A stretch of 37,766 nucleotides of DNA from Mycoemilia scoparia (taxonomy: Eukaryota; Kickxellomycota; Kickxellomycetes; Kickxellales; Kickxellaceae): contig JANBPU010000157.1 in the NCBI GenBank assembly GCA_027575805.1, positions 1 through 37,766 on the forward strand. Reading direction: 5' to 3'. A model generated the notes under the pieces. It worked only from the letters and a program-made list of their open reading frames with translations, searched no databases and was not told the origin of the DNA. The position numbers were made by a program, and so were the translations under genes. Positions 11,272 through 23,011 of the stretch are shown one piece after another; the stretch's first letter is position 1, and each line of letters begins with the position of its first letter.

Positions 11272-12370
11272 TTTGGTCACTATAGCGAATTTTTAGTATA
11301 TACAATACACATACCTGCAAGTTCAAACGTCAGTACAAGTGCGGATTTATTTGTGTGTACAGAAAATAAAAAATGGCCTTGGGATCAGGATATTGTTATC
11401 GCAGCATTTATAAATCCGAATACATCCATGTGTGCGTAACTCTGCAGCTATAATGGTTTATAGCCGTATATATTACAGGCGTCTTAATATGTGGTCACGT
11501 TTGGGTTTACATGGGTCAGAAGATTATATATAGAATGAATTGCTGAGGGTCGTTGGTATGATGTGTATGCATTTGGCGGATTGCTTTGAAAATACATGCT
11601 GGGGAATAAATGGGCAGGCGTGAGTGACCAAGTAGCTGACTAGCTGAATTCAAGCCCCAAATGTGTATAGAGAACCAAAATTATAATCACATTGGTGTTC
11701 GATATGCAAGTCGCTCAACAAAATTTGAGGATACAAATATGCAGCCGGATGGTTTTAGAAGTAAATAGGCTATTGTAAAGTGGTTATTCTATAGACAAAA
11801 TAAAGTATGTTGGTCATTATAAAAGCAAGAGCCCCAGATATTAAAGGTCCACAAGCACTCGTACATCCGAATATGTATACCATGATGATATATTTAAGCA
11901 TTTTTGTCCAGGTACGACCGCACTCAACAACTTTGTCTGTGTGGGGGGAGAGAGAGAGACAGACAGACAGAATAAGAGAATCGTTGAATAAGCTAGGATT
12001 GAGTACACAGAACAAAAGTGGTGTATATACAAAAAAAAGGATCGATGTGTGGGCATGCTCAGTATTGCATAGTGTTGAGTCATAGGACTTGTTTTGAAAG
12101 CAATAAAATGTTTGCTGTAATAACAATAACATTATTGTGTAATTAGCAGCCTGTATGATCATTTAAGGGTTATTTTGGCTAAGCTGAAACATTTTTGTCT
12201 TCTCCGTCCAATTATGCTTTATTCATACAGACTTATACCTATAGTAGAAATAGAAATTGGTGTTTGATGGATTCCTATATCACTTAAAAACGTGGCATTA
12301 GGGTATTTGATAATATTGCTAAATTAGGAAGGTATCAAGGCTTCAATAGCTAATCAATCAACTAAACATT

Positions 12371-12468
12371 TGGATCATAATTTTGGAAGGGTGACTTTTG
12401 GTGGCCTGCGATTATAGGCGCAATTACAATTGATTAGCAAATGGTCACCCTTCAAAGATAACTACCCA
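12371..12468 (+). mobile_element. R1 MITE copy 7
   Basis: A 98-bp R1 element of the second subfamily, with core GCAATTACAATTGATTAGC. Right flank is TA, left flank TT. It is nearly identical in structure to the copy at 21890. Confidence 0.85.
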
Positions 12469-13484
12469 TATTTCTTTTGAAAGCTATCACGCTAACTGAC
12501 CAAACTGTGCTTTAAATGGCCATTATTCCATTGCAATTGCTAGCTGATATCCAAGAGTTTTGTTAACGAGTCATTTATTGTCAAATAAATGTGTATAGCT
12601 GTCCGTATAGAGATGCGCTCCTTTCTTTGTGTAATGGACAGCTGCGTATTAAAGCAAAGGCAGCTCTTTTTGAGCTGTTGGTAAATCGAGTAAAATAAAG
12701 GTGCGAGCCAGCGTATGCTGGACAATCACATCTTTTTTGCCAACTTATTATTTGGAATCCCCTTATCTATTTTCCAGCACAATGACATGCAAACAGTCAG
12801 CACCTGAGTAATATGCTTCTCAACCGTGTATTTTCCAGTATTGTAGAAAAAACAAGAATAGATGTTACAATAGGATGCTGTAAGGCAAGGATTGTGTTAC
12901 AAAACAAACCAATTATTTGGATATAGCTGATATTGGCCCCATACGCTATAATATTTGCGACAAGTATAGAGGCCAATTCGAAGCCCTACTCGCGCCCTCC
13001 ACTCATGTTCTATACTACAGTGTGGGGCTGGCTTTTCAGCTTTCATCATATGATGGCCAGAAGCTGGAATAGAAAACAGGATGCTCTGGTGGATGTATAG
13101 CAAGAAAGACAAGTTTAATAGTGATAATGTGCAGGTCACGGTGCTTTTGAACAGACAGACACGCATATACATATACACTCGCTCACTTGCTCGCCAGCTT
13201 TCTCTACCGCAGGTATCAGCAGAAACATTTGACGTTAATTGTAGCAAGAAGGAATGCTCTTGGCTCTGCATATTAAAGGGGTCTTTGTTTTAAGGCGCCC
13301 TCCATAAATGTTGTCATGCATCCATTTGTCAGGCTTTGTATATATCGCTGTGGTTTAGGCAAATGACTGTTACAGTGACAAAAGGGTGGGCCACATGTTT
13401 GCTCGATACTTTCTTTAACTCGACAAGACGATGTAGAATGAAATATATATGACACATCTACGCCTGAGGGCGAAAGACCAGCCT

Positions 13485-13800
13485 TCTAGATACGGGGGGA
13501 CGTTGGGTGGGAGAGAGGGAGGTTAGGCTATGGACAACATGGAAGTGGCAACGTCTCATTTGGTATCAGTAGACGAATCCATCACCTCCCCGCACGCAGA
13601 CGTTTGAAGGACCAAGCAAAGGAGATGGAGAGGTGCGGACAGAGAGCCACGCGTGTGGGCAAACGGGAAGGGGAAGGGTGGGGGTGGGGTCGCACATTTG
13701 ACACATCAGAAGGGGTGGGCGGGGTTGACCAGGCGGCGTAGAAAGGGGGAGGGGTGCCGCGGAGTTTGCCCCCGGCCGCTTTTAGGGGGTGATTATGTGT
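13485..13800. promoter_or_regulatory. GC-rich, G-run-rich block upstream of homeobox gene
   Basis: The only strongly GC-rich noncoding stretch in the window. It contains five G runs in 25 bases at 13665-13689, then further runs near 13711-13722 and 13744-13754, including a GC-box-like GGTGGGCGGGG. It ends ~600 bp before the homeobox start codon. The position suggests a promoter or enhancer of that gene; this is inferred from composition and position only. Confidence 0.45.
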
Positions 13801-14398
13801 ATGCAGCAATTTGCAAAAATTCCCACCTCGTTTAAATTGCTGAGACGCTTTTTTGTAGGCGTATCCACGCATTGCTGGATTTCCTCCTTTGCTTCTATGC
13901 TATGTAGAAGCGCACCCAAGAGAATCACGGGCAGAGAACGAGTGAGAGCGGCCGCGCTGTGCTAAATGTTTGACCAGAGCAACTTTGAGTGCGTGCTTAT
14001 AAAATATTAATTTGCTAAGCCTTCGCAATACTTGGTCGTAAAAAGTATTTAAACTCCTTCACCGCAGTTGGCCTTCCTGTCCCGGATCTCTTGGATAACA
14101 TTCGGACTCATTTTTTCTTTTACGCTTCCTTTCCTCTTTAATATATTCTGTATATATATACATACATACTTCTTTGTGTTCCATTCTAATTTAAAGAACG
14201 AGACCCATCGCAAGTATCCACAATCTTTTTTGTATATAACTGCTGTAGTAGTCTTTGGTGCAATATAAATTGGGCTTTGTCGACAGTATCAAAGCATATT
14301 ATCACAGTCCCAACTAGACATTTACGTTTGCCATTACTACTACCATACCACCATCTCCACCATTTTCCACCACCTTATTATATAATAGCTCCAAGCTT

Positions 14399-17300
14399 AT
14401 GGAAGCAACCCAGTCCTATCCACAGCCATTTGTTGGTTCACATCCACGACCACCATCGCACAATAAGATATTATTACAGCCATTGGCTCCAAAGCAGCCA
14501 GGAACGCAATCGGCCACCATCAGCTATCACGATCGCCGCAATCAGGATCCAATCTACAGCTCAAGCGCCAGCTCTCCTCCAGAACCAGTGCCATCTTCAC
14601 CACTGTCTCAAGGTAGGTAGTCCTATAATAATAATAATATTAATAATAATAGAGAAACTTTTTATTTTTTGTCTCTACCATTTCTTTTTCTGCGAGCTTG
14701 GATTGGTGCACAATAATAGCCAAGACCCTATTAGGATCGAATTGACATGCACTGCACCTAATCAGGAAAAATACATGGTTTGGTGATGTTCTCATCATAT
14801 CCTTGGCCTTTTAAAATAGCCATCTCAGGATGGGCCGCGCCCCATCTCTTCTCACCTATTCCATCTTTACAGCCTTCCATGCAGCATACGGCCCAACTCT
14901 CTTTAGTCCTGGTCATTTATCATGCATATCCATATTTAGATATTGCGCAGTCCCAACTTTGCAAGGTCTTCCATTTTCTTCACAGGCATTAATCCTATTT
15001 TTGATAGTCAACTCAGATGTTGACCTCCTATTAACATACATACACACATTTTTCTATTACATGCTCATCACTAATAATTAATTTTATTTTTTGTATGTGG
15101 CTTCAGCAGACAACCACCATCACCAGCAGCAACAGTACCCATCATCACCAGTTAGCCCTGACTCCCAAAGCCGAAGGCAAAGCAGTCCTCAAAACTACAC
15201 CCACTATCGTCAAGGACCTCCTTACGGTCACTATTCTGAAAACTATAACCAACAGCAGAAGCTCGCAACAACAGGTAATAAATGTTAGCTGACTCCTCAC
15301 CATCTCTCTTTCCTTATACATATGTCGAACATCTCATGCTAACCCGTTTTCTTTTCAACTTCCTCATTTTCTATCCAATTAGATAGAGCAGCTTCACATC
15401 CTTACTACGTTTCGTCAATGTCGCAACATCACCACCACAACAACAATATCTCTGGTGCTGGTTTAGGCGGAAATGTGACAATGGGGTCTTCTGAGCACCA
15501 GCATCCACGGAGGCCAACGACAAATTATCCAAACATTGTTATCCGCCCACCAAATACCAGTGTGCCCAAGAAGGCCAAGCGAAAGCGCATCACACCAGAG
15601 CAGCTCGAAAAGCTGCTAGCGGTGTTTAAGGAGACGGACACGCCAACCCACGACATCCGTGAGGGGCTTTCCAAGGAGCTCAATATGACCAACCGCGAAA
15701 TTCAGGTAAGCCGGCATCCCAAACCGCGTTTATGTTTTACATATTTCGATTTCCATTGAACAAGAGGCAGCAGCAACCATTTTGGCACCTGTCAATGAAT
15801 TACACAAACAGGATTGATTTCTGGAGCCACGCACATATATACATTGCTACTTAGAAGAAGAGAAGGTCAAATTTATCTAATTTGTTCTCTTTGAGCTTCT
15901 TGCCATCTCCTTCACGCACAAACATACATATATACACCACCTTCCTATAAATAATGTGTGTATTATAGCATCTGCAGAAGCTGCACTAATGTGTAATTCA
16001 TTTGTCACTAATGCGCCTCCTTGCCCCATGACCCATTTCGTGTGTATCTTTCTGCAGCTCAGTTTTGAGAGCAGAAAGTGACACCAGGATGCCCACGCAT
16101 TGAAGTTTGCGCTACTTTTATTTTTCTACACCAGCCACCACAAAGCAGCCATCCAAGAATTGCCCAAAACTACATTTACTAACAGCAATGCTTTTCTCTG
16201 TGCGTGCATATACATTTGTACTTGCAATTGTTCCGGATATATTTGTATATATGTATGTGTGCGCATAAATTACCTTTGCACATATTGTAGGTATGGTTCC
16301 AGAATCGTCGTGCCAAGGTTAACAGGGAAAGGCAAGAAGAGCAGCGCAAGCTCAAGCAAAGTCACCCAGCCGCTCTTATGTATGGGCACCATCACCCAAA
16401 TCCGGATGTGCGGCTCCGGTCGCATTCTGATTCCGTTGTTACTCACCATGGCCATGAAGTTGGGATATCCTACCCACAGCACCATCACCAGAATCCTCAG
16501 GTGGTTGTAGGTTCAGTCATGCATTCCCGCCACCAGACTCAGGGTAGTGGAGCACCAGCAATGTCAACGCATCAGTTGCCCCAGCCCCAGCATCCTTACC
16601 AGCAGTCTGCCAATATCACGTCTTCAGCAGCATCAGCCGACATTCGAAGACCAGATTCCCAGTTTTCGCAGCCCGGTCTGAATGCACCTGTCTATTCCCA
16701 CCCTCAACATGGTGCTCAGTCACAGCCAACCGCAATCCACGGTTATTATTCTACTGCAGCAGCGGCATCATCGTCGTATTCACGCCCGATCGCCAATAAT
16801 TCATTGGGCGAATCTTACTCTCCCGAATTGACATCGTCTTCTTATCGCTACACTCGCATGGAGGAGATCACTTCCCCAATTACCCCATCACAGCCGGCAA
16901 GACCTTCAACATCCACTGGCTATTATGAGGATGGCCGGATCCGCTCGAGACCTCGTACTCCTCCACGCAAACATCATCCCTACTCTCCATCTCCTCCAAT
17001 CGAGAACACCCCTTTGGCTGTATCTGCATCAACCCCCCTAGCCCGCCGCTCTCAGCATTATGTCTACCAGTCTGGGCATCCTACCGACAAGCCATCGTCC
17101 TCATCGCTCTCCTCGCTGTATGATAACCAATCTCGTTATCAGCAGCCACGCCAGTCTTCTCGCCCTGTTCCATATCGCCATTCCGAAACCGCAGTTGATA
17201 TTATAAGACACGAGCACAATCGCAGTGGCCATCACCTTCCGCCCTACTCTCCAGCCAGCAGCAATGGTGGTGGCGCTGGAAATGACAGGCATAATCAGCA

Positions 17301-18027
17301 CCTTGGCCAGGAAACAAGGCCACGTAGGAATACTACTGACTCTGTAGTTCCTACATCTCACAACATGACCACCGGGCTATCTCCAGTGTCGTCCTCGTCT
17401 GCTTATCCCGAACAAAGCATTGGTATGGGTCCCACATCCAGCAACCCACTCTCATCTTATGTTTTGGCTAAGGCACGTAGGCCATCGCTTGAAAGCATTG
17501 ATGAGAATCAACATGGTCAGCCACCTGCTTCAAGCAGCGTCGTTTTGCCACCGCTTGCATCTCCAACTGGATCCAGCTCATCTAGGCTTACCAACCAGCA
17601 GCAATATAGCCGGCCATTTCCAATGATATCCGAATCTACCACTGCTACTAGTTCAATCTATGCCCCTAATTCTATCAATAATACACTGACCACGCTGCCT
17701 GCTAGGCTTCCATCTATTAACGGACTTTCAATCTCAACATCTTCATCGTCATCTAGATCTCGGTCAAATACTACACCACTACCACCGGCAAAGAGTTTGA
17801 TACAGAGTGTTGATGCTGCCATTTCAAACTCCAAAAAATATAGCGAAGACTTTAACAGGCACGGAGTTACCAAGATATACCAGTGCCAACAGAAGCAGCC
17901 TCAAAAGACCGCAGGAATCGAGGCCTTAGTCGAGGCTGCAGCTACTGTATCTTCAAGCACATTGCCAGAAACCCGGCGCCAGAATTCCTCAATCAGAGAT
18001 GAAAATAATCATTTACGGCCCTGGTAA
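14399..18027 (+). CDS. Homeodomain transcription factor
   Basis: Predicted DNA-binding regulator of 813 aa. Four exons: 14399-14612, 15107-15274, 15383-15705 and 16291-18027. Donors are GTAGGT, GTAATA and GTAAGC; phases 1, 1 and 0 all match. The homeodomain is at residues ~190-249. It has the helix-3 signature VWFQNRRAK (Trp237, Phe238, Asn240, Arg242) and a basic N-terminal arm (KAKRKRIT). Residue 50 is Gln and residue 47 is Val. Intron 3 falls between homeodomain positions 46 and 47, a site also used in animal PRD-class genes. The protein outside the domain is low-complexity, rich in Ser, Pro, Gln and His, as in many fungal homeobox regulators. There is no TALE three-residue loop insertion, so it is a typical-length homeodomain. 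Its target genes cannot be inferred. The coding start is the first ATG of the open frame; a short upstream exon is possible. Confidence 0.93.
14627..14651. repeat. (AAT)n microsatellite in homeobox intron 1
   Basis: Imperfect AAT/TAA triplet run just after the intron 1 donor site. Confidence 0.8.
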
Positions 18028-18734
18028 TGAACCATCATCTGTCTATCTTTAACCATATTTGCGCTTTTCTCTCGTTATCATTATTGACATATACCCCCAT
18101 TACATTCTTCATAATCTACATACAACCTCATCCCTATATTATATATACATATTACACGCTTATATAGTATACTATATTATATATAATCTCATTGCAATTG
18201 CTTTTTCCTTCCCCTTTTTATTGATTTTACCCCCCGAACAACTTAATATTATATCATATTATTACCATTTCCCCCATTTAGCATAACTTATTTTTTGTAG
18301 CTTTTTATGTAGTATTTGTGCATCCCATTTATAATATTATTCATTATTTTTACTTTTAGCTTTATCTTCAAAATAAGTTTATTTCTATTGGTTTTTTAAA
18401 GTGGATTACTAATAAGTGTAGTTCAATATTATCTTGCTTATCGTGTCTACATCTGGATAGTTGAGATTATATAACAGATATCTGATTTTGTTTTTCTTGT
18501 TTGTCGCAGGCTAAACTTGGACAAATGCATCTATAACACGTTTTCTACTTGCTGATGTTAATTTTCTATAATGTATGTTATGCAACAAAGTAATTGATGC
18601 TTGATTTATATTTATATTAAAATAATGGTACTGAGCAATAGAATAAAAAGATTAAGTATATAAATTATTTTATTGAATAAAAGAAATTCCAAAACTCCAC
18701 TTAAGTTTCAGCCAGCTTTGTAAATCACCATCAG

Positions 18735-18758
18735 CAACAACAACAATAATAATAATAA
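18735..18758. repeat. (CAA)n(TAA)n triplet repeat
   Basis: A compound array of CAA then TAA units. Confidence 0.8.
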
Positions 18759-18932
18759 AATTATGGAATAAGAATAATACTGTATACCGAAGTTATTGTA
18801 TGGATAAATATTAATTTAAATATAAATGTGAGCGTAGTATTTTTATTTAATAATTATAAATATTTACTTATTTTAGAGGCTTGACCGGAATATAGTCAAA
18901 TACGTGTATATAATATACTTAGTATTAATAAA

Positions 18933-18954
18933 AGTAGTAGTAGTAGTAGTAGTA
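18933..18954. repeat. (AGT)7 triplet repeat
   Basis: Seven AGT/GTA units, perfect. Confidence 0.9.
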
Positions 18955-19040
18955 ATATTTGCATGTGGTCTAATGACATTATTGATTACTGTTCCATCAC
19001 TTTATTTACTCAAATGTAATAAATTCTTGTAAAGCATATA

Positions 19041-19155
19041 TGGGCAATAATTTTTGAAGGGTAAATTTTGATGACCAGTGACTACAGGCGTAATCACAGT
19101 CAAATGTATGTCCAGTTTTACTAGTAAACTTTCACCCTTCAAAAATTATTATCCA
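19041..19155 (+). mobile_element. R1 MITE copy 8
   Basis: A 115-bp R1 element. Left TA is at 19039-19040. The right TA (19156-19157) is shared with the next R1 copy, which is in the opposite orientation. Confidence 0.85.
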
Positions 19156-19157
19156 TA

Positions 19158-19274
19158 TGGGTAGTTATTTTTGAAGGGTGATAATTTGCTAATAAATGGT
19201 GGCCCTCCATTTTGGCAGTCATTGCGCCTATAATTGTTGGTAACCAAAAGGTATCCTTCAAAAATTATTATCCA
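19158..19274 (-). mobile_element. R1 MITE copy 9
   Basis: A 117-bp R1 element of the second subfamily, in reverse, chained to copy 8. The right flank is GA rather than TA. Confidence 0.8.
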
Positions 19275-19431
19275 GATGTATGTAATTGTTTTTTTAACCA
19301 CATGAGTATCTTGCCAAAGCTACTAGAATATTTTGTATATTTAGGTTTGCTGCTCTTTATATACATTCATTTGGCCACTGCCTTCTCCACAAATAATAAA
19401 ATTACTACTACCGGCACCACCGCTGCTGCTA

Positions 19432-19454
19432 TTACTACTACTACTACTACTACT
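19432..19454. repeat. (ACT)7 triplet repeat
   Basis: Perfect ACT/TAC units. The sequence just before it (CTGCTGCT, ACTACTACCGGC) is also triplet-rich. Confidence 0.9.
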
Positions 19455-19624
19455 GTAACTATACGTCTACATTTATACATAGAAACAAAAAATTAGCACA
19501 CATGGTCATGGCCAAATAACATTTGCAGTTTAAGTCAATGATTGTATTTAATATTACAGAATAACCAATGCCAGAATGATAAAATGAAATAACATGATCT
19601 TTTCCATTTTACCTCAACAACCGC

Positions 19625-19645
19625 AATAATAATAATAATAATAAT
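19625..19645. repeat. (AAT)7 triplet repeat
   Basis: Perfect AAT/ATA units. Confidence 0.9.
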
Positions 19646-21423
19646 GTTTATCAAATAGTTTATGATAAAAAACAGCAGTAGTCAATAAATCAGGAGTTGT
19701 ATCCACAAAAGTCATCCATTTTTGGTCAAATGATAACATAACAAACTGTGATGATAATATTGATGTATTAGATGCCATATGATCTTACTAGATTTGCCAT
19801 TATCTAATAGATTCACATACGTACACATGTATGATTTTTTATGTGTATGTGTATTAATGGAAGGCAGTAATAGTTAAAAGTACAATTTAATACAAATTTT
19901 ATACGCCTATTAAGAATGGTATTCTGCATGTGTTATCAGGAAAAAGCTTCCAGGGCAGGCATATTATATACACATAGCTCTTATGCTTGGTACATGTGGT
20001 GTATATATCATTTAAGTCAAAAAGAACATCTTGTATTCTGCATTGTAGGTATATATATATATATAATTTAAATGACAGTAATCTTAAAATATGGCTATAT
20101 GTTCATGTGATATGTCGTTTAGATGACAGAATAATTTTATCACTTGTTTTATAAATCAAATTTATAAATTCTCGATTCATGTATCTTTTTTGTTAGTTAT
20201 CTAGCCACCTAGATAGGTGAACCGAATGAGGTAAAATTATGATAATCGATATTCGCAAAGAAATCTACCATGAAACTAATCTAGACTAAGACAAGCGAAA
20301 TTGAAGGTGAAGGAGAAAGGGAATGAGAATATTTGGATTGATATTAGGTAGTGGCGCCGTCCATTATTATCCAGCTATGGTTATCCAATTTTTTTCACCT
20401 ACTCATCTCTTTTACATTGTCTTTATGGATAAACGATAGGTAATATTTTTCCACACACTGTCCTTCTCCCCCCATATTTTTTGCTTTAAACAAACTGGCA
20501 TCATAGTAGCTATCGCCACTATTTATTGTTGCCAGTCACATGTGCAATGCCCAAATCCCCGGATTTTATAACTATACGTCATCACAGCTTAATTTGCCTA
20601 TAAATTTTGGAAAAGAAACTTAGCTTAGTGATACAACTATGAACAACTGTGTGCCTAACCAAACAATTTATCCAGCAAGTTGCGTTGGACAAAAAGACCA
20701 TCTCCAAGCTTTATGAAATGTAGAAGTGCTGAATTTGGCTCAAACCCAAGCCTTTTCTCATTACGTGACAATCCACACAAATGCTAATTGGCTAGATATT
20801 CATATGTCTATAGATATATCATTCCAGGTGCAATTTTTCAATATTTATAACCAATTACTCAAACATATACCCGTATGGACATACACCTCACTACACGTGT
20901 CTCCACCTCTGTAAATGCATATTCGTGAGAATTATTATTCTAATATAGTCGTTAAAGCATTGTATAAGACCTAATAGAGTGGCAGTCTCTTTTACTTTAT
21001 TCATTAGTGTATGAATGGGCGTGGGTGTATTTTATTTGGTAATTGTGGCAACATTTGTTGTATAAAGTATAACACCAGTTTGGATAATGGTTTGGAGGCG
21101 GTCGCTTCTTTGTTTAAAAGTAAGGTTTATCTATCCATAATTGTCTTAATCTCATCATCTTGATCACAATCGTACTCTCACCAATTCATCCATTCAGTTA
21201 ATCAGCTGCTAGCCCAATCTTACTATAAAGGATGGGAAAAGACTTAATTAAGCCTTCAATAGAATGTATAAATCATTTTATACATTTACAAGACTGCTCA
21301 CCAACATCGATGTAAAAATGCCAACAGTTCTTTAAGTCAAATATGCTTGGACAAAATCCAATAAATAAATAGATAGACAGAGGCTATATAGATTATCACA
21401 TTCGTATTTGAATAATATATATA

Positions 21424-21538
21424 TAGGTAATAATTTTTGAAGGGTGAAAGTTTACTAGTAAAATTGGACATCCATTTGGCTGTGATTTCCCCTATAATCA
21501 TTAGACACTAAAATGTACCCTTCAAAAATTATCTCCCA
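21424..21538 (-). mobile_element. R1 MITE copy 10
   Basis: A 115-bp R1 element in reverse (TTTACTAGT arm first). TA flanks are at 21422-21423 and 21539-21540. The first base step is TAGG instead of TGGG. Confidence 0.85.
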
Positions 21539-21889
21539 TATGTATATACATGCTATTACTGAAAATTCAGTATAGATAAATGCAATACCCATAGATGCGT
21601 ATTCATAACCTATATGGGTAAAATTTTATATAGATAGATAAAGCCAACAACAAATGCACGGTTTTCTGAATATCAGCAAGTCACAAATAAACCACTATTT
21701 CTATAAAAGGATATCAGTGATGAATATGTGGCAAACCTGTGGTCTATTCTTTCAATAAAGCCTTGTCTGTTTAACTTGGAATTCGCAGAAAATATAGTAA
21801 TTGATATTTCCACACTTTATGATCACGTGATCAATTGTATTATATTTGATATTATGGGCTAATGCTGTGTGATAAATTATGTGAGGATA

Positions 21890-21987
21890 TGGATCATAAT
21901 TTTTGAAGGGTGACTTTTGGTGGCCACAGATTATAGGGGCAATTACAATTGATTAGCAATTGGTCACCCTTCAAAAATAACTACCCA
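21890..21987 (+). mobile_element. R1 MITE copy 11
   Basis: A 98-bp R1 element of the second subfamily, with core CAATTACAATTGATTAGC and TA on both sides. Structural twin of the copy at 12371. Confidence 0.85.
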
Positions 21988-22961
21988 TATAAATGTATCA
22001 GTATGGGTTATAAGTAGAACGAGTCTAGGTATTGTGACTAGGTCGGTTGTAAATACAACATTTCCTAATTCTTTCAACATGCTCAAACTCTAAAGGATCA
22101 TGTCAAGTAGAATGGCTATTGCTTGGGTCTATTCCTAGAATATCAATCATATTCATGAAAATTTTGAAAGGTAAAAAGCGCTTGGAATCACGTCTCTTTA
22201 TAGCCTGTATTAAAATACTGAGAATTATATTATAACCTTACATCTATACTATTTTCAGATTACGCCAGCCATTATTTAATTTATTGGTTGATGCGATATT
22301 TTATCATGAAATAATAACACTGGAGATAAAGAATAAAGTACCAATAAGACATACACATGTGCGCGTAAACAACAGGCGTTATTATCTAAATAGGAAAGCA
22401 TCTGTGTATTATAATTTGTTCATAGTCGTTGTAATGGACAATCGGTCAGGTTAAATTTTCCCATAAACTTTTTAATATATCAAAAAAACAAATCATCCTC
22501 CCCTTTTACAATCTTGGATAAATTAGAGAAATGTAAAAGATATTGAGGTTTTGTGGATTCCGTAGTAATACTAATCCCTCTGACCTTCTTGAATATGTAT
22601 GTATTCATGCAAGGATATATTTTTTTTCAAAATTCAGATACTACCAAATAAGAATGAACAATAAAATCGAGGATTTAAAAGTTCTCATTATTAGTAAATG
22701 CATGAGAGAGAGCTTGTATTTTTATAAATCTGTGTATGTGTGTGAATGTGTGAGTGAGTGTGGGAATATCGAATTTGTTTATTTGCTTATCCATTTACCA
22801 GCCAGTCAAATATGGTATTGTCACTGACAATCTAGTATTACATTTACTTTTTAAATCAAGAATTTTTAACCTATTTTAAATGCACATTTGCTTCATTTAC
22901 TTACCTGATTATTTACCTAGCTACACGAACACGCCAAAACTTTTTTCTGTTGTTCTCTCCT

Positions 22962-23011
22962 CACAAATATATACATACATACATATATATATATGTATGT
23001 ATATATTTGTG
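22962..23011. repeat. 50-bp perfect inverted repeat
   Basis: Two 19-bp arms (22962-22980 and 22993-23011), exact reverse complements, around a 12-base AT loop. The arms are built of ATAC/GTAT microsatellite units ending in CACAAA/TTTGTG. It can form a hairpin or cruciform. No function is evident. Confidence 0.85.

Larger units (their letters stand above)
8341..13484. other. Long spacer upstream of MYST gene and homeobox gene
   Basis: More than 5 kb without a convincing gene. It holds the 5' flank of the MYST gene, a (TA)12 tract, R1 copies near 9.8, 10.4 and 12.4 kb, R2 copies near 10.5 and 11.1 kb, and scattered CA/GT and GA/GACA simple repeats. All open frames here are short, rich in Tyr, His, Ile and Cys as expected of AT-rich noncoding DNA, and match no family I recognise. 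One weak spliced candidate at 8888-8563 is given under findings. Confidence 0.6.

Noticed and set aside
13582..13872. 96-codon open frame on the minus strand in the GC-rich block
   Set aside because: GC-rich DNA lacks stop codons by chance. The product is Pro/Arg/His-rich with no family signal, and the block is better read as a promoter region.
14068..14268. Possible membrane peptide encoded just upstream of the homeobox gene
   Set aside because: The hydrophobic Phe/Ile/Leu run comes from a T-rich leader. No conserved motif and no sensible splice into the homeobox frame.
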